Source of the DNA: a virus
Length of the DNA stretch: 27,900 bases
Strand: one strand, 5' to 3'
IMG/VR virus record: IMGVR_UViG_3300033553_000832
Span: 1-27,900 of that record
Shown here one piece after another: positions 20,050-27,138 of this stretch. Each line of letters starts with the position of its first letter. The first letter of the stretch is position 1. Both the position numbers and the translations under genes were made by a program. Under the pieces are notes generated by a model. That model did not search any database. It saw nothing but the letters and a program-made list of their open reading frames with translations, and was not told the origin of the DNA.

Positions 20050-22665
20050 ATGGCCTCCGACGCCTACATCGCCGCCGCGAAAAAAGAGATCCGCATCCCC
20101 GTGGTGCACCTGGCCATCGAGACCATCGACGCCCTTCGCGAGGTGGTCGCCAACCAGGCCGACTGGGAAGCCTCCCAGGGACTCACTCGCATCTCCACCA
20201 CCACCGAGCCGGGCAAGGCGAAGATCGCCGCGCAGAGCCAGAGCGCCGGAGTCAGCGGCTCCGCCACCGCCTCCGAGGCCATGTTCGTCACCGGCATCCG
20301 CGGCACGCTGCGCTTCTCCTGGATGGAGGACTGCGTTTCCTGGGTGAGCGTCGCCGTGCCGGTGGGATCGAAGACCGCCCTTGTCAGCCTCAACCTCAAC
20401 ACCTGCACGGTCTTTGACCCCATCACCCTCGATCTCAACGTGCTGCTGGAGATCGCGGCGCCCTTCGAGCAGTTCTCCGCCTCCGATATCATCACCATCG
20501 GCGACCCGTATTTCGTTTCGATCTCGGCCAGCGGCGCCGCGCAGATGCCCGGCGCGGTCACCGTCGCCTGGGACGGCGCCACCGAGCGCACCCTGCACTA
20601 CATGCCCGCAAACGCCTCGCTGCGCACGATGATCCTTGATCTCGGCGCGGTGCCCACCGTCGCCTCCGTCTTCGGGGCGGCCGACCGGGTTCCGGCCGGC
20701 ACCACCCTCGCCTACACCGCCCGAGGCCGAAACGACCCCGCTGACGCCTGGGCGAGCCTGGGGTGGGTGAGCGACGGGGATGAGCTCACCGCCTACCGCT
20801 ATTACGACGTCTCGGCCGCGTTTTCCACCAACACCGGAGAGAGCCCCGAGCTCAGCGAGATATCCATCACCGGTGGGGACACCCGCCAGCGGCACTACTC
20901 GACCCACCTCGATGCCCCGGTCCAAGGCGCAAAACCCTATCTGAAGGAGAAGAGTCTCTCGAGCCTCACCAGCAAGATCGAGCTCGATAAACTCTCCACC
21001 GTCGGGCAAGTGAGCGCCAAGCTCCACTGGCGGCGCGACAGCGGGGATCTGATCGCCACCGGGTTTCTTAAAAATCGCCGCGTGAGCATTCAGACGGGGT
21101 TTCTCGGCCTTGCCGAAAAGGATTTCGAGCCCTACTTCACCGGCCTCTTCCACGACTGGTCCTCCGACCCGCTGGCCATGGAGATCGAAATCACCCTGCA
21201 GGACGTGCTCAAGCGCTTTTTTAAAGAGAAGATTCCCCGCGGCTCCTTCAACGCTGTCGGCGCGAAAACCCACACGGCCCTGACCTGGCTGAACGAGAAC
21301 GTCATACAGGTGATGCTCGATATCTTTGACGCGATGGACCTGCCCGGCCGCCTGATGGACCGGGTCGCCTTCGAGACGCTGCGCGACGGGGATTTCTCGT
21401 CCGCCGACTGGCAGGTGAGCCGCACCATCGAGGAGCCCACCGAAGCCAAGACGCTTCTCGAAGAGCTCTCCATCCTCTCTGGCGTGTTCATCGTGCCCCT
21501 GCCCTCGGGCAAGCTCACCCCGGTGCGCTACGATCCCGAGGCCGCCAACGCCGCCGTTCTCGATGCTCTGGAGCACCAGCAGCAGGAGATCGAAGGCGGC
21601 CAGGAGGAGCTCTTCACCCGCAACGTCTGCTATTACAATCCCATCGCCGCCGACCCCTCGGACGACCCCGCCGACTACAACAAGGGCTACATGATCGAGA
21701 ACGCCGCCGCCGCCAGCAACTGGGGCGAGAAGGGCGAGAAGACCTATTTTGACAAGTGGGAAGCCTCGGCCGCCGCCATGGTCGCCCTGGCCGAGCGCCG
21801 CGACGCCTGGTATGCCAACCCTCTGTTGCGCACCAGCCTCAAGCAGCTACCCCCGCGCTGGCAGGGCCTGCTGCCCGGACAAGTAATCCGCGTGCAGAAC
21901 CTGCTGCTGCCCTCCGGGGCGTTGAGCTGGGACCGCCGCGCGGACATCCCCTTGCGAACCAGCAAGAAGCGGTTTTTGATCATTAGCAAAAAAACGCATC
22001 CGCTCGATGCGACTTTCGACCTCGATTTAATGGAGGTCAGAAGCGATCGCCTCGCCACCGACTTCTCCGCCGATACGGTGGGGCAGATCCCCTCGGCCTG
22101 GACCGAGCGCTGGGACGCCTCGGGCGATTTCCTCGTTCAGGAGCTGCCCCTGGGCTATCCGGCCGGGCCCAGCTACCTGCAGGGCTCCATCCCCGATGCG
22201 GGCGACTATCTGATCAGCGCCGACGATTTCGACCACGTTCAGGACGGCGAGATCCTGCTCAAGTTCCAGACGCCCACCGAGGCAGAGCAGCGCATCGTGG
22301 CCGCCCGCTGCTCGGGCGCCGCCGGAAACGAGACCGGGTACTATATCGCCATCACCTACAGCCCCTTTCTCGGTCGCAACCTGCGCATGCATGCCCTGGT
22401 CGATGGCGTGCAAAAAAGCGTCTATACCGGCCCGTACAACTGGACGGACGCCACCTGGCACTGGATGCGCTTTCGCGTGGCCGGCCGCATGGTCTACGTG
22501 CGCATGTGGCCGGACGGCGACTCCGAGCCCACCGTCTGGACCAGCGCCGCCGAAACCGACCTGGTGCCCTCCGGGCTGTGGTGGGGGATCGCCGGGTCCC
22601 AGAGCGACATCAACGTCGACTACATCAGCATGGCCGCCGACAGCCTCACCGCCGCCGGGCCATAA
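20050..22665 (+). CDS. Large tail-tip/hub protein with C-terminal lectin-like region
   Basis: 871 residues; ATG 20050 follows the previous stop by one base. The N-terminal segment (KKEIRIPVVHLAIETIDAL) and beta-rich middle with SLTSKIELDKLSTVGQVSAKLHWRR look like a tail hub or baseplate protein. The region to about residue 665 (LPPRWQGLLPGQVIRVQNLLLPSG, then FDLDLMEVRSD) ends the hub part. The C-terminal roughly 200 residues (FSADTVGQIPSAWTERWD... WHWMRFRVAGRMVYVRMWPDG) follow the pattern of concanavalin/laminin-G-like sandwiches and may bind surface glycans. Family names are not certain; the structural role is. Confidence 0.72.
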   Translation: MASDAYIAAAKKEIRIPVVHLAIETIDALREVVANQADWEASQGLTRISTTTEPGKAKIAAQSQSAGVSGSATASEAMFVTGIRGTLRFSWMEDCVSWVSVAVPVGSKTALVSLNLNTCTVFDPITLDLNVLLEIAAPFEQFSASDIITIGDPYFVSISASGAAQMPGAVTVAWDGATERTLHYMPANASLRTMILDLGAVPTVASVFGAADRVPAGTTLAYTARGRNDPADAWASLGWVSDGDELTAYRYYDVSAAFSTNTGESPELSEISITGGDTRQRHYSTHLDAPVQGAKPYLKEKSLSSLTSKIELDKLSTVGQVSAKLHWRRDSGDLIATGFLKNRRVSIQTGFLGLAEKDFEPYFTGLFHDWSSDPLAMEIEITLQDVLKRFFKEKIPRGSFNAVGAKTHTALTWLNENVIQVMLDIFDAMDLPGRLMDRVAFETLRDGDFSSADWQVSRTIEEPTEAKTLLEELSILSGVFIVPLPSGKLTPVRYDPEAANAAVLDALEHQQQEIEGGQEELFTRNVCYYNPIAADPSDDPADYNKGYMIENAAAASNWGEKGEKTYFDKWEASAAAMVALAERRDAWYANPLLRTSLKQLPPRWQGLLPGQVIRVQNLLLPSGALSWDRRADIPLRTSKKRFLIISKKTHPLDATFDLDLMEVRSDRLATDFSADTVGQIPSAWTERWDASGDFLVQELPLGYPAGPSYLQGSIPDAGDYLISADDFDHVQDGEILLKFQTPTEAEQRIVAARCSGAAGNETGYYIAITYSPFLGRNLRMHALVDGVQKSVYTGPYNWTDATWHWMRFRVAGRMVYVRMWPDGDSEPTVWTSAAETDLVPSGLWWGIAGSQSDINVDYISMAADSLTAAGP

Positions 22666-22684
22666 CCGAAAAAGGAGAGACCCC

Positions 22685-23041
22685 ATGGAAACCGTCAACC
22701 AGCCCAACCAGAGCCTGCGCTACCACGGCCCGCTGCATATCTTCAAGGATGCGGCCGTCTTCGACGCCGCCGAGACCCGCACCAGCGGTTTTGTCCGCTG
22801 CGACCTGCTGAGCAAGATCTTCGGCGCCGCCTACGCCGATCAGGCCGGAACTCTGAAAGTCCAGTTCAGCGCCGATGGCGTCAACGTCGATCACGAGGAG
22901 GAGATCAGCATCTCGGCCGGCGCCGCCTCCGGGGGCTTCGTGGTCGATGTGGTCCTGCCCTACGTGCGCCTCTCCTACACCAACGGCGCCAGCGCCTCCA
23001 CCGCGAGCCGGATCAATCTCTTCGGCCGCGCGACCAGCTGA
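22685..23041 (+). CDS. Small tail-tip protein
   Basis: 118 residues from ATG 22685 with AAGGAGAG upstream. The sequence is mostly beta strand (TRTSGFVRCDLLSKIFGAAY, GTLKVQFSADGVNVDHEEEI, GGFVVDVVLPYVRLSYTNGA) and ends in a Ser/Ala-rich segment. Together with the next three small genes it lies between the hub and the receptor-binding target protein, so it is likely part of the tail tip. No named family recognised. Confidence 0.65.
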   Translation: METVNQPNQSLRYHGPLHIFKDAAVFDAAETRTSGFVRCDLLSKIFGAAYADQAGTLKVQFSADGVNVDHEEEISISAGAASGGFVVDVVLPYVRLSYTNGASASTASRINLFGRATS

Positions 23042-23048
23042 GGCCGCC

Positions 23049-23252
23049 ATGAGACTCTACGGCACGAGCAAGGACACGCCGCAGCTCCCGGGAATGTCCG
23101 CCCGGGCGCTCAACTATCTCACCTCCGAGGCGGACAACCTCGCCATGGCCGTGCGCGATTTCTCCGGATCGAACCTGCTGGTGGGCGACTCCGTCGGCGC
23201 CCATGAGCACTTCGTGACCGCCGACGGGGATTTCTTCCGGCTGAGGAGATGA
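23049..23252 (+). CDS. Small tail-region protein
   Basis: 67 residues from ATG 23049, eight bases after the previous stop, with GAGG overlapping that stop. It contains MSARALNYLTSEADNLAMAVRDFSG and a C-terminal VGAHEHFVTADGDFFRLRR. No family recognised. Position and tight spacing support it as real. Confidence 0.55.
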   Translation: MRLYGTSKDTPQLPGMSARALNYLTSEADNLAMAVRDFSGSNLLVGDSVGAHEHFVTADGDFFRLRR

Positions 23253-23256
23253 CGCC

Positions 23257-23610
23257 ATGACCAAAACCCACCGCATCCAAAGCCGCACCTCAGAGGCTTT
23301 GCTTCTGCGGATCAAGGTGATCGACTTTGTCACCCGGGCCTACGTCCCTTTTGACGGCTGGCAGGGGCGCGCCCGCATCTACGATCCGGCGGATCCCGAG
23401 ACGGCTCTCGCCTCGCCCACGGTGACCTTCAAGCCCGACGGCGTGGCGGAGATCTACCTCGCCCAGGCCGATGTCGCGGCTCTGCTCTCGGCCGATGCGG
23501 ACGCGGCCGATCTGCGATGGGAGGTTCTCGTCAAGCCCGACGCGGACTACCCCGTCTCGCTCGCCGCAGGCGTCTGGCGCCTCACCCGGGGAGGTCCGCC
23601 GTGGACATAA
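23257..23610 (+). CDS. Tail-fibre-associated beta-sandwich protein
   Basis: 117 residues, four bases after the previous stop, with GAGGAG overlapping it. The layout, SRTSEALLLRIKVIDFVTRAYVPFDGWQGRARIYDP, then TVTFKPDGVAEIYL, LRWEVLVKPDADYPVSLAAGVWRL, resembles the N-terminal domain of baseplate upper proteins (BppU-like) and other phage Ig-like modules. Inference from pattern only. It overlaps the next gene by ten bases. Confidence 0.6.
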   Translation: MTKTHRIQSRTSEALLLRIKVIDFVTRAYVPFDGWQGRARIYDPADPETALASPTVTFKPDGVAEIYLAQADVAALLSADADAADLRWEVLVKPDADYPVSLAAGVWRLTRGGPPWT

Positions 23611-23756
23611 CCGTCGAATTTCGCCGCGATCCGCTCATCACCGTCGCGATCAGCGACTATCCCAACCGCTTCGACCTCTTCGTCGCAAACAGCCTCGGAG
23701 GCATCGAGCCGTTTACGACCTCGGAAAACGAACAATTCAGAGCAAAGGAGATCTAA
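23601..23756 (+). CDS. Short tail-region protein with GTG start
   Basis: 51 residues from GTG 23601, behind GGGGAGG and overlapping the previous gene. The frame extends further upstream but those codons read as a shadow of the preceding gene (many Arg). The product, MDITVEFRRDPLITVAISDY followed by PNRFDLFVANSLGGIEPF, is compact and beta-like. No family recognised. Its last codons carry the AAGGAG ribosome site of the DGR target gene. Confidence 0.55.
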   Translation: MDITVEFRRDPLITVAISDYPNRFDLFVANSLGGIEPFTTSENEQFRAKEI

Positions 23757-23760
23757 ACCC

Positions 23761-25353
23761 ATGGCCTACCAATCCCAGTACACCGGAGCGCAGATCGACG
23801 CCGCCGTCGGCAGCCTCGTCGGCACCCTCAACAGTATCGGCACCGCAGGCGCGGCCGGCTTCGGCGTGGGCGTCGCCCCGCCCGAGGCCGTATTCGACGG
23901 CATGACGCCTCTTTTCGGCTACACCGACCCCACGCACGCCAATTACGGAAACTACCAGTTCTCCGACGGCTCGGTGATGTGCTGGATCCCCAAGTTTTAC
24001 TACAAGATCGGCACGGGGAGCAACGGCCTGGCCGTCAACGTGACCGATGTCAAGGGGGTCAAGACCTACGCCACCCGCTATGAGGCCGAGGCGGCGGGGT
24101 ACGCGCTGCACCGGGCGTTTATCGACGGCGGAGACGAAAAGGACGGCTTCTTCATCGACAAGTACATGGCCAGCAAAAACGCCAAGGGCGCGGGGTTCAT
24201 CGCCTCTTCCATCGCCGGGGGGCTGCCGATCTCGACGCACGCCGACCACAACCCCATCGCGGATCTGACCGCCTGCGCCGGCAATTATTATTACGAGGCG
24301 ATCAACGCGGCCCATGCCCGCGACGGCGCGGACGGTGCGGTCAACGCAAGCAGCCGCTTCCATGTGGTCTCCCGCTTCCAGTGGGCGGCCCTGGCGCTGC
24401 TGTCGCTGGCTCACGGGCAGGCGGCGAGCTCCGCCACGTACTGCGCCTGGTACGACGCGGGGGGCTCGACCAATTTTCCCAAGGGGTGCAACAACAACGC
24501 CCTGGGGGACACCAACGACGCGGAGGTCGCCTACGTCTCCGACGGCTACAGCAACGCCGCCAAGACCGGCAGCGGCACCCCGTTTGCCAAAACCACCCAC
24601 AACGGGCAGGCCTGCGGGGTGGCGGACGTGAACGGGCTGATGTACGACCTGAACATCGGGATCACCTGCATCGCGACCGCCGTCAGCATCACCGCCGCCA
24701 GCCAGGCCAACCCCTGCCAGATCACCGCCGCAGGGCACGGCCTGACCACCGGCGATCCCGTTATGATCACCTCGGTGGGCGGCATGACGGAGATCAACGA
24801 CAAGATCTTCGCCGCCACCGTGGTCGATGCCAACAATTTCACCCTGGACGGAGTGGACTCCAGCGCGTTTGCCGCCTACACCTCCGGAGGATCGGCCACC
24901 GTAGGCACGTTCTACGCCGCCAAAGAGGCGACGGCGATGCGGGATTTCACCGCCGGCAACACCCTGGCCACCGATCACTGGGGCGCGGCGGGCGTAGCGG
25001 CGCTGATGGACGCCATCGCCCCGGCCTTCGAGACCGCCTATCCGAACAACGGCTTCGCACAGAGGATGGGCGACGGGGCGGGGCAGGTCCTCTCCGAAGC
25101 CGCCAGCGGCAACGGGTGGCTGCTCACCGGCCTGGGGCTCCCCAAGGATGCGGCCGGAATCTCCCCCTCGGGAACAAACCTCTTCGGCAGCGATTATTTC
25201 TATCAGTACATCCGGAATGAACTGTTCCTGCGCTCGTCCCTGAATTGGAACTATGGGTCGACTGCGGGTGTCTGGGGGCTCCACTTGGGCCTCAGCCGGA
25301 CGGTCTCGGGCGACGTTGTGGGGTTTCGGGCCGCCTGTTACCCTGGGGCCTGA
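23761..25353 (+). CDS. DGR target protein: tail receptor-binding protein with C-type-lectin-like variable domain
   Basis: 530 residues. A short N-terminal helix/coil (1-45) is followed by a sulfatase-modifying-factor/C-lectin-like scaffold from about 75 (MCWIPKFYYKIG, FIDKYMASK, SRFHVVSRFQWAALALL). An FCCH-like insert lies at about 305-381 (ANPCQITAAGHGLTTGDPVMI... FTLDGVDSSAFAAYTSGG). The C terminus (about 492-527) is the variable region: NWNYGSTAGVWGL...GFRAACYPGA, the usual layout of DGR-diversified lectin folds. It would bind the host receptor at the tail tip. It is followed by the Avd-RT gene. Family call firm; receptor unknown. Confidence 0.9.
   Translation: MAYQSQYTGAQIDAAVGSLVGTLNSIGTAGAAGFGVGVAPPEAVFDGMTPLFGYTDPTHANYGNYQFSDGSVMCWIPKFYYKIGTGSNGLAVNVTDVKGVKTYATRYEAEAAGYALHRAFIDGGDEKDGFFIDKYMASKNAKGAGFIASSIAGGLPISTHADHNPIADLTACAGNYYYEAINAAHARDGADGAVNASSRFHVVSRFQWAALALLSLAHGQAASSATYCAWYDAGGSTNFPKGCNNNALGDTNDAEVAYVSDGYSNAAKTGSGTPFAKTTHNGQACGVADVNGLMYDLNIGITCIATAVSITAASQANPCQITAAGHGLTTGDPVMITSVGGMTEINDKIFAATVVDANNFTLDGVDSSAFAAYTSGGSATVGTFYAAKEATAMRDFTAGNTLATDHWGAAGVAALMDAIAPAFETAYPNNGFAQRMGDGAGQVLSEAASGNGWLLTGLGLPKDAAGISPSGTNLFGSDYFYQYIRNELFLRSSLNWNYGSTAGVWGLHLGLSRTVSGDVVGFRAACYPGA
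25236..25345 (+). other. DGR variable region (VR) with probable IMH at its 3' end
   Basis: Codons for N-W-N-Y-G-S-T-A-G-V-W-G-L-H-L-G-L-S-R-T-V-S-G-D-V-V-G-F-R-A-A. Positions that are Asn (AAC) in typical template repeats read Y, T, G, H, G, L, V, G, D, V here, while the G-, W-, R- and F-codons between them keep the frame of the family. GGGTTTCGGGCCGCC (25320-25334) is the invariant GC-rich end expected of the initiation-of-mutagenic-homing site. No matching template repeat was found in the window. Confidence 0.75.
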
Positions 25354-25378
25354 GCGATAGCGAGGGGGTGATTTTACG

Positions 25379-26326
25379 ATGAGCAATATCCACGCCGAAG
25401 CGCAGCTGTGCCGCAAGTTCACTCAATTCGCCAAGCTGCTCAATATTTATCTCAATCATTTCCCGAAGGCGGAGCGGTACGCGCTGGCGAACCGCATCCG
25501 CAATTCGGCCTACGAGGTCTACGATCTGATCACCGAGGCCCAGAAGCGCTACATCAAAAAGACGACCCTCACCAACCTGGACATCGCCCACGAGCGGCTG
25601 CGCATGCAGATCTACCTGGCCTATGAGCTGGGGCACTTCAGGTTCAAGGATGGCCGCAAGGGCGACGACGCCGCGGCGCTGGAGAGACACAGGTACACGA
25701 CTCTGGGCGAGATGGTGGATGAGCTGGGCCGGATGATCGAGCACAAGATCAAGGACGAGCGGCTGCTCAATGTCATGATGATGTACGCCGATCACGAGGA
25801 GCCGGTGGGGATCCCCATCGGAAACCTGCTCAGCCAGCTCTATGCGCTGATCTACCTCAACCCCGTAGACCACTACGTCAAGCGCGGCCTGGGCATCGCG
25901 TATTATGCCCGCTATGTGGACGACATGCTGATTATGGGCGTCAGCCGCGAGCAGGCCGTCTTTTTGCGCGATCGCATCGGGGAGTTCCTGGCCGAGCACC
26001 TGCACCTGGAGTATTCGAAGACGAGCATCGCCAAGGTGCGGCGGGGCGTGAACTTCGTCGGCTACCGCACCTGGCGCCGCTTTCGCTTCACCCGCAAGCA
26101 TAGTCTCTACAAATTCCGCCGCGCCGTCAAAAAAGGCGATGCGGCCGCAGTGGTCTCGATCCTGGGGCACGCCAAAAATACACAATCCCTTCCGTACCTG
26201 GTGCGGACCATCATGGAGGCCGAACATGACCAAAATCTACCGCTGTCAAATCGCGTCCGACGAGCACACCACCTACCGCCCCCAGGGCACCGAAGAGGCC
26301 CCCGTTCAGGAGCTGTGCACCATTAA
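25379..26326 (+). CDS. Avd-like domain fused in frame to C-terminal half of a DGR reverse transcriptase (defective)
   Basis: 315 residues from ATG 25379 (GAGGGGGTG upstream). Residues 1-120 have the four-helix Avd pattern (FAKLLNIYLNHFPKAERYAL, LITEAQKRYIKKTTLTNLDI, LRMQIYLAYELG, GEMVDELGRMI). From about 121 the text is RT: KIKDERLLNVM, IPIGNLLSQLYALIYL (145-160, the DGR-type IGxxxSQ motif 4), YARYVDDMLI (176-185, catalytic motif 5), NFVGYRTWRRF. RT motifs 1-3, including the first catalytic Asp, are absent, as is the avd-rt spacer that normally holds the template repeat. Polymerase activity is therefore not expected. The last 34 codons overlap the next gene. Confidence 0.88.
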   Translation: MSNIHAEAQLCRKFTQFAKLLNIYLNHFPKAERYALANRIRNSAYEVYDLITEAQKRYIKKTTLTNLDIAHERLRMQIYLAYELGHFRFKDGRKGDDAAALERHRYTTLGEMVDELGRMIEHKIKDERLLNVMMMYADHEEPVGIPIGNLLSQLYALIYLNPVDHYVKRGLGIAYYARYVDDMLIMGVSREQAVFLRDRIGEFLAEHLHLEYSKTSIAKVRRGVNFVGYRTWRRFRFTRKHSLYKFRRAVKKGDAAAVVSILGHAKNTQSLPYLVRTIMEAEHDQNLPLSNRVRRAHHLPPPGHRRGPRSGAVHH

Positions 26327-26657
26327 CGGCTTCACCTACTTCAGCGGCCCGGACGAGCTGCCGCCCCAGCCGCCCCAGATCGCGGCAGAGCCTGTCATCA
26401 TGGATGACGCCCTGCGCGAGCAGATCAAGGCCGCAAGCCCCCAGTGCCGGCTGATCGCGGAGCGCATGCAGCAGCGCATCAAAGAGCGCTACCCGAGAAC
26501 CGAGGACGAGCTCTTTCTCGCCCGCATCAGTATCGGACAGATCATGGGCACCTACGCCATGAGCCCCGAAGAGCAGCAGGAGGTCGGCGAGTATCAGGCG
26601 CACGTCGAATCCGTCCGCCAATGGGGACGAGACCAGCGGGCGGAGCTGGGGCTGTAG
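26226..26657 (+). CDS. Hypothetical protein downstream of DGR, tail-fibre-assembly-like position
   Basis: 143 residues; ATG 26226 lies inside the end of the Avd-RT frame (101-base overlap) with GGAGG about nine bases upstream. The N-terminal half (TTYRPQGTEEAPVQELCTINGFTYFSG, then PPQPPQI) is the kind of short beta unit plus Pro linker seen in phage fibre-associated proteins. The C-terminal half is helical (RLIAERMQQRIKERY, LARISIGQIMGTY, EVGEYQAHVESVRQWGRDQ). It could be a chaperone or partner of the target protein; no named family. It is the last phage gene. Confidence 0.65.
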   Translation: MTKIYRCQIASDEHTTYRPQGTEEAPVQELCTINGFTYFSGPDELPPQPPQIAAEPVIMDDALREQIKAASPQCRLIAERMQQRIKERYPRTEDELFLARISIGQIMGTYAMSPEEQQEVGEYQAHVESVRQWGRDQRAELGL

Positions 26658-26667
26658 GCCCTGCCCC

Positions 26668-26687
26668 CGTAGATGTTCGTAGATGTC
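26668..26687. repeat. Two tandem 10-bp repeats near the putative right attachment site
   Basis: CGTAGATGTT (26668-26677) and CGTAGATGTC (26678-26687), between the last phage gene and the terminator. Direct repeats of this size near an att site can be arm-type integrase sites; that is inference. Confidence 0.5.
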
Positions 26688-26693
26688 GGCCGC

Positions 26694-26734
26694 AAAAAGG
26701 GTTAGCCCGAAATTCGAGCTAACCCTTTGTTTTT
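26694..26734. terminator. Bidirectional intrinsic terminator
   Basis: AAAGGGTTAGC (26696-26706) pairs with GCTAACCCTTT (26718-26728). A T-run follows on the + strand (26730-26734), and the A-run at 26694-26698 gives a T-run on the - strand. It can end both the prophage late transcript and the tRNA transcript coming from the right. Confidence 0.88.
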
Positions 26735-26736
26735 GC

Positions 26737-26813
<77 letters not shown>

Positions 26814-26818
26814 TTAAA

Positions 26819-26895
<77 letters not shown>

Positions 26896-26905
26896 AAAAG
26901 GAGAA

Positions 26906-26934
26906 TCTCTAGCATGTGGTGGGGTTTTTTGCAA
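26906..26934 (-). promoter_or_regulatory. Putative tRNA promoter
   Basis: On the - strand TTGCAA (26929-26934), 17-base spacer, TAGAGA (26906-26911) with a TGC extension before it. The tRNA-Pro 5' end lies ten bases downstream of the -10, a usual spacing for a tRNA operon. Confidence 0.6.
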
Positions 26935-27138
26935 CCCGAAAGTGTCACTTGGTTTGTTGTCAGCGAAGTGGCGGACAGATGATTCCTTCGGACCAGACCG
27001 CAGATCCTTTCTGGACTCTGGAGGAATGGCAACTGAAAAGATAAATCAATTCGGCTAGTTGTAATTTGACCTTTCACCACTCGTCGGATATGTTTAAGTG
27101 ATATGTGATAAGCCGCTCCCTTGAAGAGGAGGTTTACC
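26935..27138. other. Intergenic region between tRNA promoter and HAD gene
   Basis: About 200 bases with no credible gene. The distal part (27055-27115) is A/T-richer and may hold the promoter of the downstream HAD gene; I could not fix the boxes. GAGGAGGT at 27126-27133 is the ribosome site of that gene. Confidence 0.4.
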
